From the NCBI RefSeq assembly GCF_015674855.1, contig NZ_JADMLG010000006.1, positions 387,857 through 451,856 of the forward strand: DNA of 64,000 bases. The letters run 5' to 3'. Position 1 is the stretch's first letter, and the number at the start of each line of letters is the position of its first letter. The notes under the pieces are model-generated. The model worked only from the letters and a program-made list of their open reading frames with translations. It did not search any database and had not been told where the DNA came from. Source of the stretch: Nocardia bovistercoris (GTDB lineage: Bacteria; Actinomycetota; Actinomycetes; Mycobacteriales; Mycobacteriaceae). Made by a program: the position numbers and the translations under genes. Below, one piece after another: positions 1 to 8,339 of the stretch.

Positions 1-42
1 ACTCCGCAAGCTCTCACCACCGCGCTCGGCATCGGAACCGCC

Positions 43-1152
43 GTGCGGGAGGCCATCCGCGCCGGCATCGACCGGGTCGGGCCCGCGCGCACGGACATTC
101 CGCTGCACGTCGACGGCGTCACCGCGCCGTGGCTGGCGGGCGCGCTCGGACTGCCCGCGGGCAGCATCGGCGCGGTGCGGGTGGTCGAGCACGATTCCGG
201 AACCGCCGCGCGCGCCCGCGTCGCGGTGAAATCCGAAGCCGACCTTCCCGAGCACCTGTTCCTGAAACTGGTGCCGCGCAACTACCTTCAGCACGTCCTG
301 ATGAATATCTTCCGGCTCGGCGTCAAGGAGGTGCTCGCCTACCGCGCGCTCGGGGAGAATCCGCCGGTGCGGGTGCCGCGCTGCCACGTCGCCGAGGTCG
401 ACCGCAGCGGGCGGCGCAGCATCCTCGTCCTCGAAGACCTATCGGCGACAGCCGAATTCCGTACCGTCATCGATTCGGTGACCCGCGCCGAGGCCGAGGC
501 GGTGATCGACGCGCTCGCCGCTCTGCACGCGCAATTCTGGGCGAGCGCCCGTTTCGCGGGCGACCTGCGCCCACTCGCCGAGCGGTCGGCCACCGAGATC
601 AGGATCGGCGACATCATTCGCCGCCGGTTCCTCGCCCAGATCACCGGCCACACCGCCGATCTCATACCCGAGCAGGTCAAACGCGACTGCCGGATGTTCT
701 ACGAACGCAGCGCCGACATCGACGCCTTCTGGGCCGCCCAGCCGCAGACCCTGATCCACGGCGACCCGCATCTGGGCAATCTCTTCTTCGAGGCGGGCGC
801 ACCCGGATTCCTGGACTGGCAGATCGCCGCCGCCGGCGTCGGCATCAGGGACGTCGCCTACTTCGCCAGCGCCTCGGTCGAGCCGGAACTGCTGCGCACG
901 ATCGAACGAGACCTGGTGCGGCGCTACACAACCCGACTCGCCGACGCGGGGATCGAAGTAGACGGGGAACGCCAGTGGGCCCTCTACCGCGCCGCGCTCA
1001 CCGAGTTCTTCCTCGCCGCCGTGTGCACCGCCGAAGCCGGTGACCGGATGCAGCCGCTCGCGGTGTCGCGGGTCGGGGTGCAGCGCACCGTCGCGAGCGT
1101 CACCGCGCACGACAGTTTCGCCGTGCTCACCGAACTCGTGAACGCCCGCTGA
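43..1152 (+). CDS. EcKinase/APH-like phosphotransferase, possibly 5'-partial
   Basis: Kinase-fold protein of the aminoglycoside-phosphotransferase / ecdysteroid-kinase-like superfamily, presumably transferring phosphate from ATP to a small hydroxylated substrate in the cytoplasm. The catalytic loop reads HGDPHLGN (about residue 240) and the metal-binding motif is DWQ about 17 residues later, followed by RDVAYF, as in the family. The N-terminal lobe carries a lysine in LFLKLVPRNY. A GTG at 43 is used here, but the frame stays open to base 1, so the true start may lie outside the window. A paralogue sits at 23150. The hairpin at 1167-1198 follows. The substrate cannot be read from the sequence; in related actinomycetes such kinases sit in lipid or steroid catabolic clusters, which fits the CoA-transferase, SDR and thiolase neighbours only loosely. 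Confidence 0.85.
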   Translation: MREAIRAGIDRVGPARTDIPLHVDGVTAPWLAGALGLPAGSIGAVRVVEHDSGTAARARVAVKSEADLPEHLFLKLVPRNYLQHVLMNIFRLGVKEVLAYRALGENPPVRVPRCHVAEVDRSGRRSILVLEDLSATAEFRTVIDSVTRAEAEAVIDALAALHAQFWASARFAGDLRPLAERSATEIRIGDIIRRRFLAQITGHTADLIPEQVKRDCRMFYERSADIDAFWAAQPQTLIHGDPHLGNLFFEAGAPGFLDWQIAAAGVGIRDVAYFASASVEPELLRTIERDLVRRYTTRLADAGIEVDGERQWALYRAALTEFFLAAVCTAEAGDRMQPLAVSRVGVQRTVASVTAHDSFAVLTELVNAR

Positions 1153-1166
1153 AATCTCGTCCGAAA

Positions 1167-1198
1167 CGCCTGGTTCGGTCGGGTGGCCGAACCAGGCG
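1167..1198. terminator. Strong hairpin, bidirectional terminator
   Basis: Perfect 12-bp inverted repeat (CGCCTGGTTCGG, 8-nt loop, CCGAACCAGGCG) between the convergent phosphotransferase and SDR genes. It has no U tract, as is usual for high-GC actinomycetes. Confidence 0.75.
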
Positions 1199-1348
1199 AG
1201 CACGGTCCGCTACGAGCGCCGGGCGTCCGGCGCGCACCGATCGATACGGATGTCGTTGATGTCGAACTCGATGAACGCGACCGAGACGGCCCGGACCGAC
1301 GAAGCGGTCGCCGGCCGAAATGGCGGCGGACTCGAGACCTCGACCAGC

Positions 1349-2146
1349 TCAGGTGAAGTCCGAACCGCCGTCCACGTTGACATTGGCGCCGGTCATATAG
1401 GAATTGCGGCGTGAGGCCAGGAAGGCGGCGACCGGCCCGATCTCCTCGGGCAGACCGGCCCTCGGCATCTGCGCCGGGTGACCGAAGTGGGTGCCGATGG
1501 CCTCCATCAGGCCGTAGGGATCGTCGCTGTCGACGCCGACCGAGCGCGCCCAGTCGGTCAGGGCGGGGGTCACGAAGGTGCCCGGCGAGACCACGTTCAC
1601 CAGGATCTCCTCCTTGGCCAGCAGCAGCGACAGATTCTTGGACACGCTGGTGACCATGGCTTTCGCGGCCGTGTAGGCCACCAGGGACACGGTCTGGCGC
1701 TGGGTGGAATGCGCCGAGAAGTTCACGATGCGGCCCCACTCGGCGGCGCGCAGCAGCGGCAGCGCGGCCTTGCAGGTGTGCACGAGCGAGAGCGCGCCGT
1801 GGTCGATCGCCTCGTGCCACTGCGCGTCGGTCAGATCCTCCACGGTGCCTTGCACATTCGGCCCGAGCGTATTGACCAGTGCGTTCAGCTTGCCGTCCCA
1901 GCGCGCGCCCAGTTCGTCGAACACCTCGCGCACCCGCGCGGTGTCGCACGCGTCGGCGACCAGGCCGACGGCGTCGGGGCTGCCGCGTTCGGCCAGGTCG
2001 GCGGCGGCGCGTTCGACGTCCTCGCGGTTGCGTCCGACCACCGCGACCCGCGCGCCCTCCTCGGCCAGGCAGCGCGCCGTGGCCAGACCCATGCCGCGAC
2101 TTCCGCCGACCACCACCGTCGCCGCGTCACGCAATCCCAAATCCAT
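1349..2146 (-). CDS. Short-chain dehydrogenase/reductase
   Basis: Classical SDR of 265 aa, expected to oxidise or reduce an alcohol/ketone with NAD(P). The cofactor motif GGSRGMG lies at about residues 14-20, the catalytic Ser in NFSAHS, and Tyr/Lys in YTAAK. The C-terminus NVNVDGGSDFT is typical. The usual NNAG motif after the fourth strand reads NTLGPN instead, a real departure. The gene is divergent from the TetR gene at 2292, with a three-box motif between them, so it is probably that regulator's target. The substrate is unknown. Confidence 0.88.
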   Translation of the reverse strand: MDLGLRDAATVVVGGSRGMGLATARCLAEEGARVAVVGRNREDVERAAADLAERGSPDAVGLVADACDTARVREVFDELGARWDGKLNALVNTLGPNVQGTVEDLTDAQWHEAIDHGALSLVHTCKAALPLLRAAEWGRIVNFSAHSTQRQTVSLVAYTAAKAMVTSVSKNLSLLLAKEEILVNVVSPGTFVTPALTDWARSVGVDSDDPYGLMEAIGTHFGHPAQMPRAGLPEEIGPVAAFLASRRNSYMTGANVNVDGGSDFT

Positions 2147-2213
2147 ACCGCTACCGCCTCACCGTCGAGATCCGCTGTTCGTCGGCGCGCGGAACAGCCG
2201 CGCCGCTCATACC

Positions 2214-2244
2214 TACGGTATAGAATACTGTAATTATGACGGTA
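2214..2244. promoter_or_regulatory. Operator: three TACnGTA-like boxes at 12-bp phase
   Basis: TACGGTA (2214-2220), TACTGTA (2226-2232) and GACGGTA (2238-2244) start exactly 12 bp apart in the SDR/TetR divergent region. The first two also form an imperfect inverted repeat. Likely a TetR operator; the same 19-bp layout occurs at 13871, 23030 and 25854. Confidence 0.65.
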
Positions 2245-2291
2245 GTCCTTCCTCCGCAGCTCGGCGCAGCACGCGCACGCGACGGTGGTCG

Positions 2292-2891
2292 ATGACCGCC
2301 GCCGACGGCGCCGACCCGCGCAAGGAACGCTCCCGCACCCGCCTGCTCGACGCCGCGGAATCGCTGATGCGCTCCGGCGGCATGAGCGCGGTCACCGTCG
2401 AAGCCGTCACCCGCCGCTCCACGGTCGCGCGCACCACCCTCTACCGGCACTTCCACGACGTGGACCAGCTGCGCACCGCCACCCTCGAACGCATGCTGCC
2501 CGCGCCGCCGCGTCCCCCCGCCGAAGGCACCGTGCGCGAACGCCTCATCGAACTGCTCACCCAGTACGCCGCCGCCATCCGCGACTCCCCCACCTACCTG
2601 ACCACCCTCGCCTGGCTCGCCGACGACAACGACAACTCCCGCGCCGTCCGCGACTCCCTGCGCCGTCGCTTCCTCCGCAACTGCGTCGAACCGTTCGACG
2701 AACTCCTCACCGGCGCCCGCGCCACCCGCCCGGTCACCGACGAAGAAGCCTCGCTGGTGATCTCCCGCCTGCTCGGCCCCATAGTCTTCGTCGTCCTGGT
2801 CGGCATCGGCTCGGTGGACCGCACCGCCTGCACCCGCTTCGTCGACGACTACCTGGCCGCCAGAGCTCCCCACCTCGTCCCCGACACCTGA
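2292..2891 (+). CDS. TetR-family transcriptional regulator
   Basis: 199-aa repressor-type protein. The N-terminal HTH region (about residues 10-58) contains RTRLLDAAESLM and the recognition helix segment STVARTTLYRHFHDVDQL. The remainder is an all-helical ligand domain with no recognisable specificity. The ATG at 2292 is chosen because it starts just before the HTH; the frame is open far upstream but that part is a shadow of the SDR. The gene is divergent from the SDR at 1349 and the intervening boxes suggest control of itself and the SDR. It is also a candidate regulator for the other copies of the same motif. Confidence 0.88.
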   Translation: MTAADGADPRKERSRTRLLDAAESLMRSGGMSAVTVEAVTRRSTVARTTLYRHFHDVDQLRTATLERMLPAPPRPPAEGTVRERLIELLTQYAAAIRDSPTYLTTLAWLADDNDNSRAVRDSLRRRFLRNCVEPFDELLTGARATRPVTDEEASLVISRLLGPIVFVVLVGIGSVDRTACTRFVDDYLAARAPHLVPDT

Positions 2892-3264
2892 ACCACCCGG
2901 CCACACCCCGCTCTCGAAGGCACGCCGGTGGATCCGATCGATGACCGGGTTCTCGGCAAGGTCGTAGCCTGCTCCACGAACAGCCGAGGCCGGTTCGCAC
3001 CATAGGCGGCGAGCACCACGGGCTCCGCGGGCGGCGGCTCGACACCTACTCGCGCGGTCATGTGCTCGGGAGTACTGACCAACCGCTGTGCGATATCGGG
3101 CGGGAACGGCACCGCAAAAACACCTCCGACTCGGACAAGGCAAGTTTCCAGAGCAACGCGCGCCACGACATCACGATTCGCCTGCCGGCTGGACAGCGTC
3201 GCCGCACCATCCGCGCTCGTCAGGACACACCCGCTGGGGAATCGCGAGGTTCTAGGATCGAGCG
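2892..3264. other. Intergenic, no recognisable gene
   Basis: About 370 bp between TetR and the CoA-transferase. A minus-strand frame (up to about 148 codons, 3295-2849) is open here, but it runs into the TetR gene and shows no family signature. I see no clear hairpin or operator. It could be decayed coding sequence. Confidence 0.4.
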
Positions 3265-4503
3265 ATGCGTCCCGTGACAGTTTCGACCGGCTCATCGCCC
3301 GAACGCGTCACGGTGGACTGGGCCGAGAGCGGCATCGTGGCGTTGACCGGTCACGCGGATGGGTCGGTGGTGGCGCCGCCGGGTCGGGGGGCGACTCGTG
3401 CGCGGGAGTTGAGTTCGTGGATGGCGACCTGTGCGGGTGTCGATGTGGACGGTGCGCGGTTGCTCGGCGAGCGCGCCGCCTTCGACGGTCTGCGCAGGCG
3501 GGGGGCGGTTTCGGCGGGGGGTGCGTGCCGGTTGTTGCGCAGCGCGGACGGGTGGGTCGCCGTGTCGTGTGCGCGACCCGACGATCCGCCGCTACTCGGG
3601 GCGATGATCGGTGACGATCTCGATGCGGGGGACCCCTGGCCCGCGGTTGCCGAGTGGGTGCGTGTGCACGACGGTCGGGAACTCGCCGAACGCGCGGAAC
3701 TGCTCGGGATCGCGGCGTGGCCGGTGTCTTCGGAGCGCGCGACGGCGCCCGAAGTCCCGATCTCGCTTCCGCGATCGGTCGAAGGTCTGCTCGTGGTGGA
3801 TTTCAGCGCGTTGTGGGCGGGTCCACTGTGCGCGCATCTGCTCGGACTCGCGGGGGCGCGGGTGGTCAAGGTCGAGACGCCGCAGCGGCCCGACGGAGCC
3901 CGACTCGGCAATCCCGCCTTCTACGCGCTGCTGCACCACGGCCACGAATCGGTCGTCCTCGATCCGCGCGACACCGCCGATCGGCGGGCCATCGCGGCAC
4001 TGGTCGACGCCGCGGACATCGTCATCGAGGCATCGCGACCGCGCGCACTCGCCGGATTCGGCCTCGACGCCGAGGCGGCGGCCGCGCGCGGCACGACCTG
4101 GATCTCGATCACCGCGGCCGGACGCGCCTCGAACCGCATCGGATTCGGCGACGACATCGCCGCCGCCGCGGGCCTGATCGCCCACGACGAAACCGGCGCA
4201 CCGCTGTTCGTCGGCGACGCCATCGCCGACCCGCTCACCGGCCTCACCGCCGCCGCCCTCGCCATGTCGCGAACCTCGGGCGGCATGCTGTGGGACATCT
4301 CCATGACCGAAGTCGTCGCGCGCACACTCACCCCCGAACCGGCGCCCCTCGTCCGTCGACACGGCGACTCCTGGTCGCTCGACACCGCGATCGGCCCGAT
4401 TCCGGTCGCCGCACCGACAGCGCGCACACCGGCGGGTTCCGCCCCGGAATCCGGCGCGGACACCGAGCACGTACTCCGCTCCCTGCGAATTCCGGTGCCA
4501 TGA
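3265..4503 (+). CDS. CaiB/BaiF family III CoA-transferase, permuted order
   Basis: 412-aa protein of the family III CoA-transferases, which move CoA between carboxylic acids. The hallmark segment, usually N-terminal, LVVDFSALWAGPLCAHLLG followed by GARVVKVETP and later SVVLDPRD, here begins only near residue 175. The first 150 residues instead resemble the usual C-terminal part (CRLLRSADGWVAVSCARP). The domain order is therefore circularly permuted relative to CaiB or formyl-CoA transferase. The end, DTEHVLRSL, is a normal family terminus. It shares an ATGA with the doubtful frame at 4500 and probably an operon with the amidohydrolase at 4871. Third positions in its first 500 bp are G/T-rich, later C-rich. 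Confidence 0.85.
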   Translation: MRPVTVSTGSSPERVTVDWAESGIVALTGHADGSVVAPPGRGATRARELSSWMATCAGVDVDGARLLGERAAFDGLRRRGAVSAGGACRLLRSADGWVAVSCARPDDPPLLGAMIGDDLDAGDPWPAVAEWVRVHDGRELAERAELLGIAAWPVSSERATAPEVPISLPRSVEGLLVVDFSALWAGPLCAHLLGLAGARVVKVETPQRPDGARLGNPAFYALLHHGHESVVLDPRDTADRRAIAALVDAADIVIEASRPRALAGFGLDAEAAAARGTTWISITAAGRASNRIGFGDDIAAAAGLIAHDETGAPLFVGDAIADPLTGLTAAALAMSRTSGGMLWDISMTEVVARTLTPEPAPLVRRHGDSWSLDTAIGPIPVAAPTARTPAGSAPESGADTEHVLRSLRIPVP

Positions 4504-4874
4504 GAGTCCTGCCGCGCCCCGCCGGATCAACAGCACCCGTCCGCACACGACACGGCGTGATCGCGGCCAACCTCGGAAACCCTTCGCATCTCGGCGACCG
4601 CCCGCGAATCCCGCGTCGACAGCCAACCGAGATCGACATACTTCCCGCCACCCGACGCTACGGGAGCGTGCACCACGATCCCCTGCCGCACAACGGAGCT
4701 CGACGCTCGCACGTGCGACTCGCGACAGACCGCCGCGGCCGAGCCGAGCGGATCCAGGGTTCCCCGGGTGCTGTCCATTCGCGCGCCGACGGCGAGCTGC
4801 CCTTCGATTCCGGCCACGCCTCACTCGCGGCCTCGACGCGGCAGCGGAACTCGCTTCGGACCCGTACGTCATGA
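4500..4874 (+). other. Doubtful 124-codon frame bridging two genes
   Basis: The stretch between the CoA-transferase and the amidohydrolase is filled by one frame whose start overlaps the upstream stop (ATGA at 4500-4503) and whose stop overlaps the next start (ATGA at 4871-4874). That layout favours a translated, coupled gene. Against it, third-position GC is only about 73% by my count, far below the neighbours, and the product is Arg/Ser/Pro-rich without any family signature. It is either a fast-evolving or decayed gene or a chance frame. Confidence 0.3.
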
Positions 4875-6274
4875 CTGTCCTGTTGATCCGCGACGCGGAA
4901 ATCGACGGCACCGCGGGACTCGACCTGCGGGTGTGTGACGGTCGCATCGAGCGAATCGGGCGGGCGCTGTCGACCGATACCGCCGACGACGTGATCGACG
5001 CGCGCGGCGGGGCGCTCCTTCCCGGCCTGCACGACCACCACCTGCACCTGCACGCCGCAGCCGCCGACGCGGCCTCGGTACGGTGCGGACCGCCCGCCGT
5101 CCGGGGTCGCGCGGAACTCGCGGCCGCGCTCGCCGCCGCACCGGGCGACGAACACGGCTGGGTTCGCGGCGTCGGCTATATCGACACCGTCGCGGGCGAC
5201 CTCGACGCCGCCGCATTGGATGCCGTGCACGACCGCCGACCGGTGCGCGTTCAGCACCGCAGCGGCGCACTCTGGGTTCTCAACACCGCCGCGCTGACCG
5301 CCGCCGGTCTCGCCACCGCCACCCATCCCGGCGTGGAACGCGCCACCGACGGCACACCCACCGGCCGAATCTGGCGCGCGGACAACTGGTTACGCGAACG
5401 CCTGCCCGGCACCGCCGCACCGCGACTCGCCACGCTCGGCGCCACGCTCGCCGCCTACGGCATCACCGGCGTCACCGATGCGACCCCCGACCTGTCGCCG
5501 ACCTCGCTGTCCGCCCTGACCTCGGCACACACCGACGGCGACCTCCCGCAACACCTCCACCTCCTCGGCGTCCCCCTCGACGCGCGCACGGATTTCCCCG
5601 ACCGCATCGGCGTCGGCCCGTACAAGATCGTCCTCGCCGATTCCGGGCTGCTCGCCTTCGATGACCTGGTCGACCGGATCCGCCTCGCCCACGACGCGGG
5701 TCGCGCGGTCGCCGTGCACTGCGTCAGCCGCGAAGCCCTACTGCTACTGCTGGCCGCTCTGGACGTCGCAGGCGACCGACCCGGCGACCGCGTGGAACAC
5801 GGCGCCCTGATCCCCGCCGACGTCATCGCCGACCTGCACCGCCACGGCCTGCGCGTCGTCACCCAGCCCGGTTTCCTCGCCGACCGCGGCGACTACTACC
5901 GCGCCCACGTCGACACCGACGATCTGCCCGACCTCTACCGCTGCCGCACCCTGGTGGAAGCGAACGTGCCACTCGCCCTGTCCAGCGACGCACCCTACGG
6001 CCCACTCGACCCCTGGACCGTCCTCGTGGCCGCCACGACCCGAACCACCGAATCCGGCGCGCCCCTGAACCCCGCCGAACGACTCACTCCCGCACAGGCA
6101 TTGGCAGGCTACCTCACCCCACCTGACGATCCGGGCGGCGCCCCGATCCACCTGCGCCCCGGCGCGCGAGCCGACCTCGTCCTGCTGCACGCCCCCCTCG
6201 GAGAAGCGCTGCGCGCACCGTCGGCCGACTTCGTGCACACGACAGTGATCCACGGCAGGTCGATCACCCGCTAG
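4871..6274 (+). CDS. Amidohydrolase family 3 (YtcJ-like) metal hydrolase
   Basis: 467-aa TIM-barrel metallohydrolase that should cleave an amide, imine or ester bond. The metal-binding HxH motif is within PGLHDHHLHLH (about residues 52-62). Further ligand candidates are VAVHC (about 280), RVEHG (about 310) and SSDAPYG (about 375). The N-terminal LLIRDAEID and C-terminal ADLVLLH strands form the small composite beta-sandwich domain of the family. No signal peptide is seen. It follows the CoA-transferase, possibly co-transcribed through the 4500 frame. The substrate is unknown. Confidence 0.87.
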   Translation: MTVLLIRDAEIDGTAGLDLRVCDGRIERIGRALSTDTADDVIDARGGALLPGLHDHHLHLHAAAADAASVRCGPPAVRGRAELAAALAAAPGDEHGWVRGVGYIDTVAGDLDAAALDAVHDRRPVRVQHRSGALWVLNTAALTAAGLATATHPGVERATDGTPTGRIWRADNWLRERLPGTAAPRLATLGATLAAYGITGVTDATPDLSPTSLSALTSAHTDGDLPQHLHLLGVPLDARTDFPDRIGVGPYKIVLADSGLLAFDDLVDRIRLAHDAGRAVAVHCVSREALLLLLAALDVAGDRPGDRVEHGALIPADVIADLHRHGLRVVTQPGFLADRGDYYRAHVDTDDLPDLYRCRTLVEANVPLALSSDAPYGPLDPWTVLVAATTRTTESGAPLNPAERLTPAQALAGYLTPPDDPGGAPIHLRPGARADLVLLHAPLGEALRAPSADFVHTTVIHGRSITR

Positions 6275-6667
6275 ACACCGACCGAGAACGCCACGCCACG
6301 CCGATGTTCCGCCACAGTTCCGTACGGTCACGTCATCGGCGAACTCCGTCGTCCAGCGCCCGACCGCAGACCTGGCGCAGCTGTCGAACCCGACGCCGCG
6401 AGACATCACTCGGCACAGCAGTCGGACCGAACGGCACATCCAGCACGTCCCACGTCCAGCACGTCCAGCACGGAACATCGACCTCCCCTCGTCTCGGCCT
6501 TCCGCCCGGTGTCACCGATGGGTACCGTCGATCCCTATGTGCGCACGCACCGCCACCTCGACGCCGGGTCGCCCGAACGCCCCGCCCCGCAGCGCGATTC
6601 CCGCACTTCTCCGTCGGACCGACACCCCCGGCACCATCCCGCGCGACCACACGAAATGAGCTGAACC
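6275..6667. other. Intergenic leader with short repeats
   Basis: About 390 bp without a credible gene. It contains three copies of CCAGCACG at 6440, 6456 and 6465, the last two 9 bp apart. Otherwise nothing is recognisable; it is presumably the promoter region of the LLM gene. Confidence 0.45.
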
Positions 6668-7633
6668 ATGAGCGATTTCGACATCGGCGTCTACCTCCCG
6701 CAGATCGGCTTCACGTATCCGGAACTGCTGCACCGCGCGCAACGCTGCGAGGACCTCGGGATCGGCTCGCTATGGCTCTACGACCATCTCTACGGTCCCG
6801 GCGCCGACGAAGTGCCCTCGCTGGAAGCGTGGACCTTGGCCACGGCCCTGCTCAGCCGCACCGAACGCCTGCGGGTCGGACATCTGGTGCTGTGCAACCA
6901 GTTCCGGCATCCGGCGTTGCTGGCGAAGATGGTGTCCACCCTGATGCAGGTCGCGCCGGGCCGGTTCCTGCTCGGTCTCGGCAGCGGTTCGATCGAGGAG
7001 GAACACCTGCGGACCGGCCTGGCGTGGGGCACTTTCGCCGAGCGTTCCGAACGCCTCGCCGAGACCTTGGAGATCCTGTTCCGCGCGACCTCGGGTTCGC
7101 CGATCGATGTCGCGGGCACGCATTACACCCTGCGCGAGGTGCCGATCGTGCCGCCGATCAAGCCACGCCCGCCGATCGTGATCGGCGGCGTCGGGGAGAA
7201 GCACACGCTTCCGCTGGTCGCCCGCTACGCCGACATCTGGAACATCCCCACCTACGCGCTCGGCGATCTCGAGTACCACCTGTCCGCGCTCGACGAACAC
7301 TGCGCGCGCATCGGGCGCGACCGGGCGAGCATCACCCTGTCCGTACAGGCCGTCATGGCCCTGTCCCCCGACGAGTCCGCCCTGCCCGAGGTCCGCCGCA
7401 GGGCCGAAAGACATTTCGGGGCACCGGGTTACGGGCTCGCGGCAGGCGGTCTCGTCGGCACCGCCCCGATGATCGTGGACCGCCTGGAGCACCTGCGCTC
7501 CCTCGGCATCGGACAGGTCGTCCTCTTCACCCACGACCGCGCCTCCGACAACACCCTCGAACTGCTGTCGACGAAGGTGATCAGCGCCTTCGGGCCGCCG
7601 GTCAGCGAAACATCGCCAATGCCCACATCTTGA
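6668..7633 (+). CDS. LLM-class F420-dependent oxidoreductase
   Basis: 321-aa luciferase-like monooxygenase-fold protein. Segments typical of the family are IGVYLPQIGF at the start, SLWLYDHLYG (about residues 34-43), RLRVGHLVLCN (about 75), GRFLLGLGSGSIEEE (about 100) and PPIVIGGVGEK (about 170), where the last three line the cofactor pocket. In actinomycetes these proteins usually take hydride from F420H2, less often FMNH2. An ATG preceded by a weak purine stretch is used. Its 3' end overlaps the convergent gene at 7602 by 32 bp. The substrate is unknown. Confidence 0.87.
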   Translation: MSDFDIGVYLPQIGFTYPELLHRAQRCEDLGIGSLWLYDHLYGPGADEVPSLEAWTLATALLSRTERLRVGHLVLCNQFRHPALLAKMVSTLMQVAPGRFLLGLGSGSIEEEHLRTGLAWGTFAERSERLAETLEILFRATSGSPIDVAGTHYTLREVPIVPPIKPRPPIVIGGVGEKHTLPLVARYADIWNIPTYALGDLEYHLSALDEHCARIGRDRASITLSVQAVMALSPDESALPEVRRRAERHFGAPGYGLAAGGLVGTAPMIVDRLEHLRSLGIGQVVLFTHDRASDNTLELLSTKVISAFGPPVSETSPMPTS

Positions 7634-8339
7634 GCACGCCCTCCCGCTCGTCCCATCCTTCGACCTTGCCCAGTACGCGAGCAGGGAACGATCCGGCACC
7701 CTCCGGCACACCTGCGGGCTCGCGCAGCTCCGTGCGCGCGATCTTCACCCGGATGTGACCATCGCCGTCGGGATACGGTACGCGCAGACGCAGAAATTCC
7801 TGGTCGGACCCGTCGTTCTCCTTGTATTCCTCGAAGGGGCCCGCTATCGACACGAACATCCGGCTCCCGCTGAGTTTCACACGCCGCGCCCTGTATGCGG
7901 ACAGGGTCCGGTGCGCGCGCACTGTGCCCTCCTCGAGATCCGCGTAGACGATGGCGTCCGCCTCCTCCAATTTCTGGACGACCTCGCGGATCGCGGTGAT
8001 CGGTTTCTCGTCGACCTCGTAACTCTGGCGCACCTCGCGGTCGCGGAGCTTACCGCCGCCGACGCCCACCGGTCCGTGCCCGACCTCGAGCCTGCCCTCC
8101 GCGGAGTCGCGGCTGTAGTGCTCAACCAACCTCTTCAGCGCCACCCCGCCTCGGTATTGCAGGAGATCCATCACGACGGCCCCGTTCAGGTACATCAGCA
8201 CCTCGTGGCCGTGGTCGTGGTCGCCGGTCGGATCGCCCGCGCCCCGGCGCCAATCGAGGACGCACCACACCGCGGCGACCACGAGGCCGACTCCGCAGAG
8301 GGCGAGCATGCTCCAGTAGATCTCGCTATCGACAGCCAC
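7602..8339 (-). CDS. Membrane-anchored protein of unknown function (vWA module)
   Basis: 245-aa protein I do not recognise. One hydrophobic segment near the N-terminus (about residues 8-27, IYWSMLALCGVGLVVAAVW) should anchor it. It is followed by DWRRGAGD, so the bulk is probably cytoplasmic by the positive-inside rule, although this is uncertain. The rest is soluble, charged and mixed alpha/beta, including VEHYSRDSAEG and YEVDEKPITAIREVVQKLEE. A GTG start is chosen because GAGGAG lies about 5 nt upstream and it begins just before the membrane segment. It overlaps the end of the vWA lipoprotein gene by 14 bp, so it is translationally linked to it. Confidence 0.72.
   Translation of the reverse strand: MAVDSEIYWSMLALCGVGLVVAAVWCVLDWRRGAGDPTGDHDHGHEVLMYLNGAVVMDLLQYRGGVALKRLVEHYSRDSAEGRLEVGHGPVGVGGGKLRDREVRQSYEVDEKPITAIREVVQKLEEADAIVYADLEEGTVRAHRTLSAYRARRVKLSGSRMFVSIAGPFEEYKENDGSDQEFLRLRVPYPDGDGHIRVKIARTELREPAGVPEGAGSFPARVLGKVEGWDEREGVLKMWALAMFR

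Noticed and set aside
2849..3295. A 148-codon minus-strand frame in the TetR/CoA-transferase gap
   Set aside because: It runs into the TetR gene, has no ribosome-binding site or family motif, and was left as intergenic.
6440..6472. CCAGCACG repeats as a functional element
   Set aside because: Only three short copies with irregular spacing; could be chance in GC-rich DNA.
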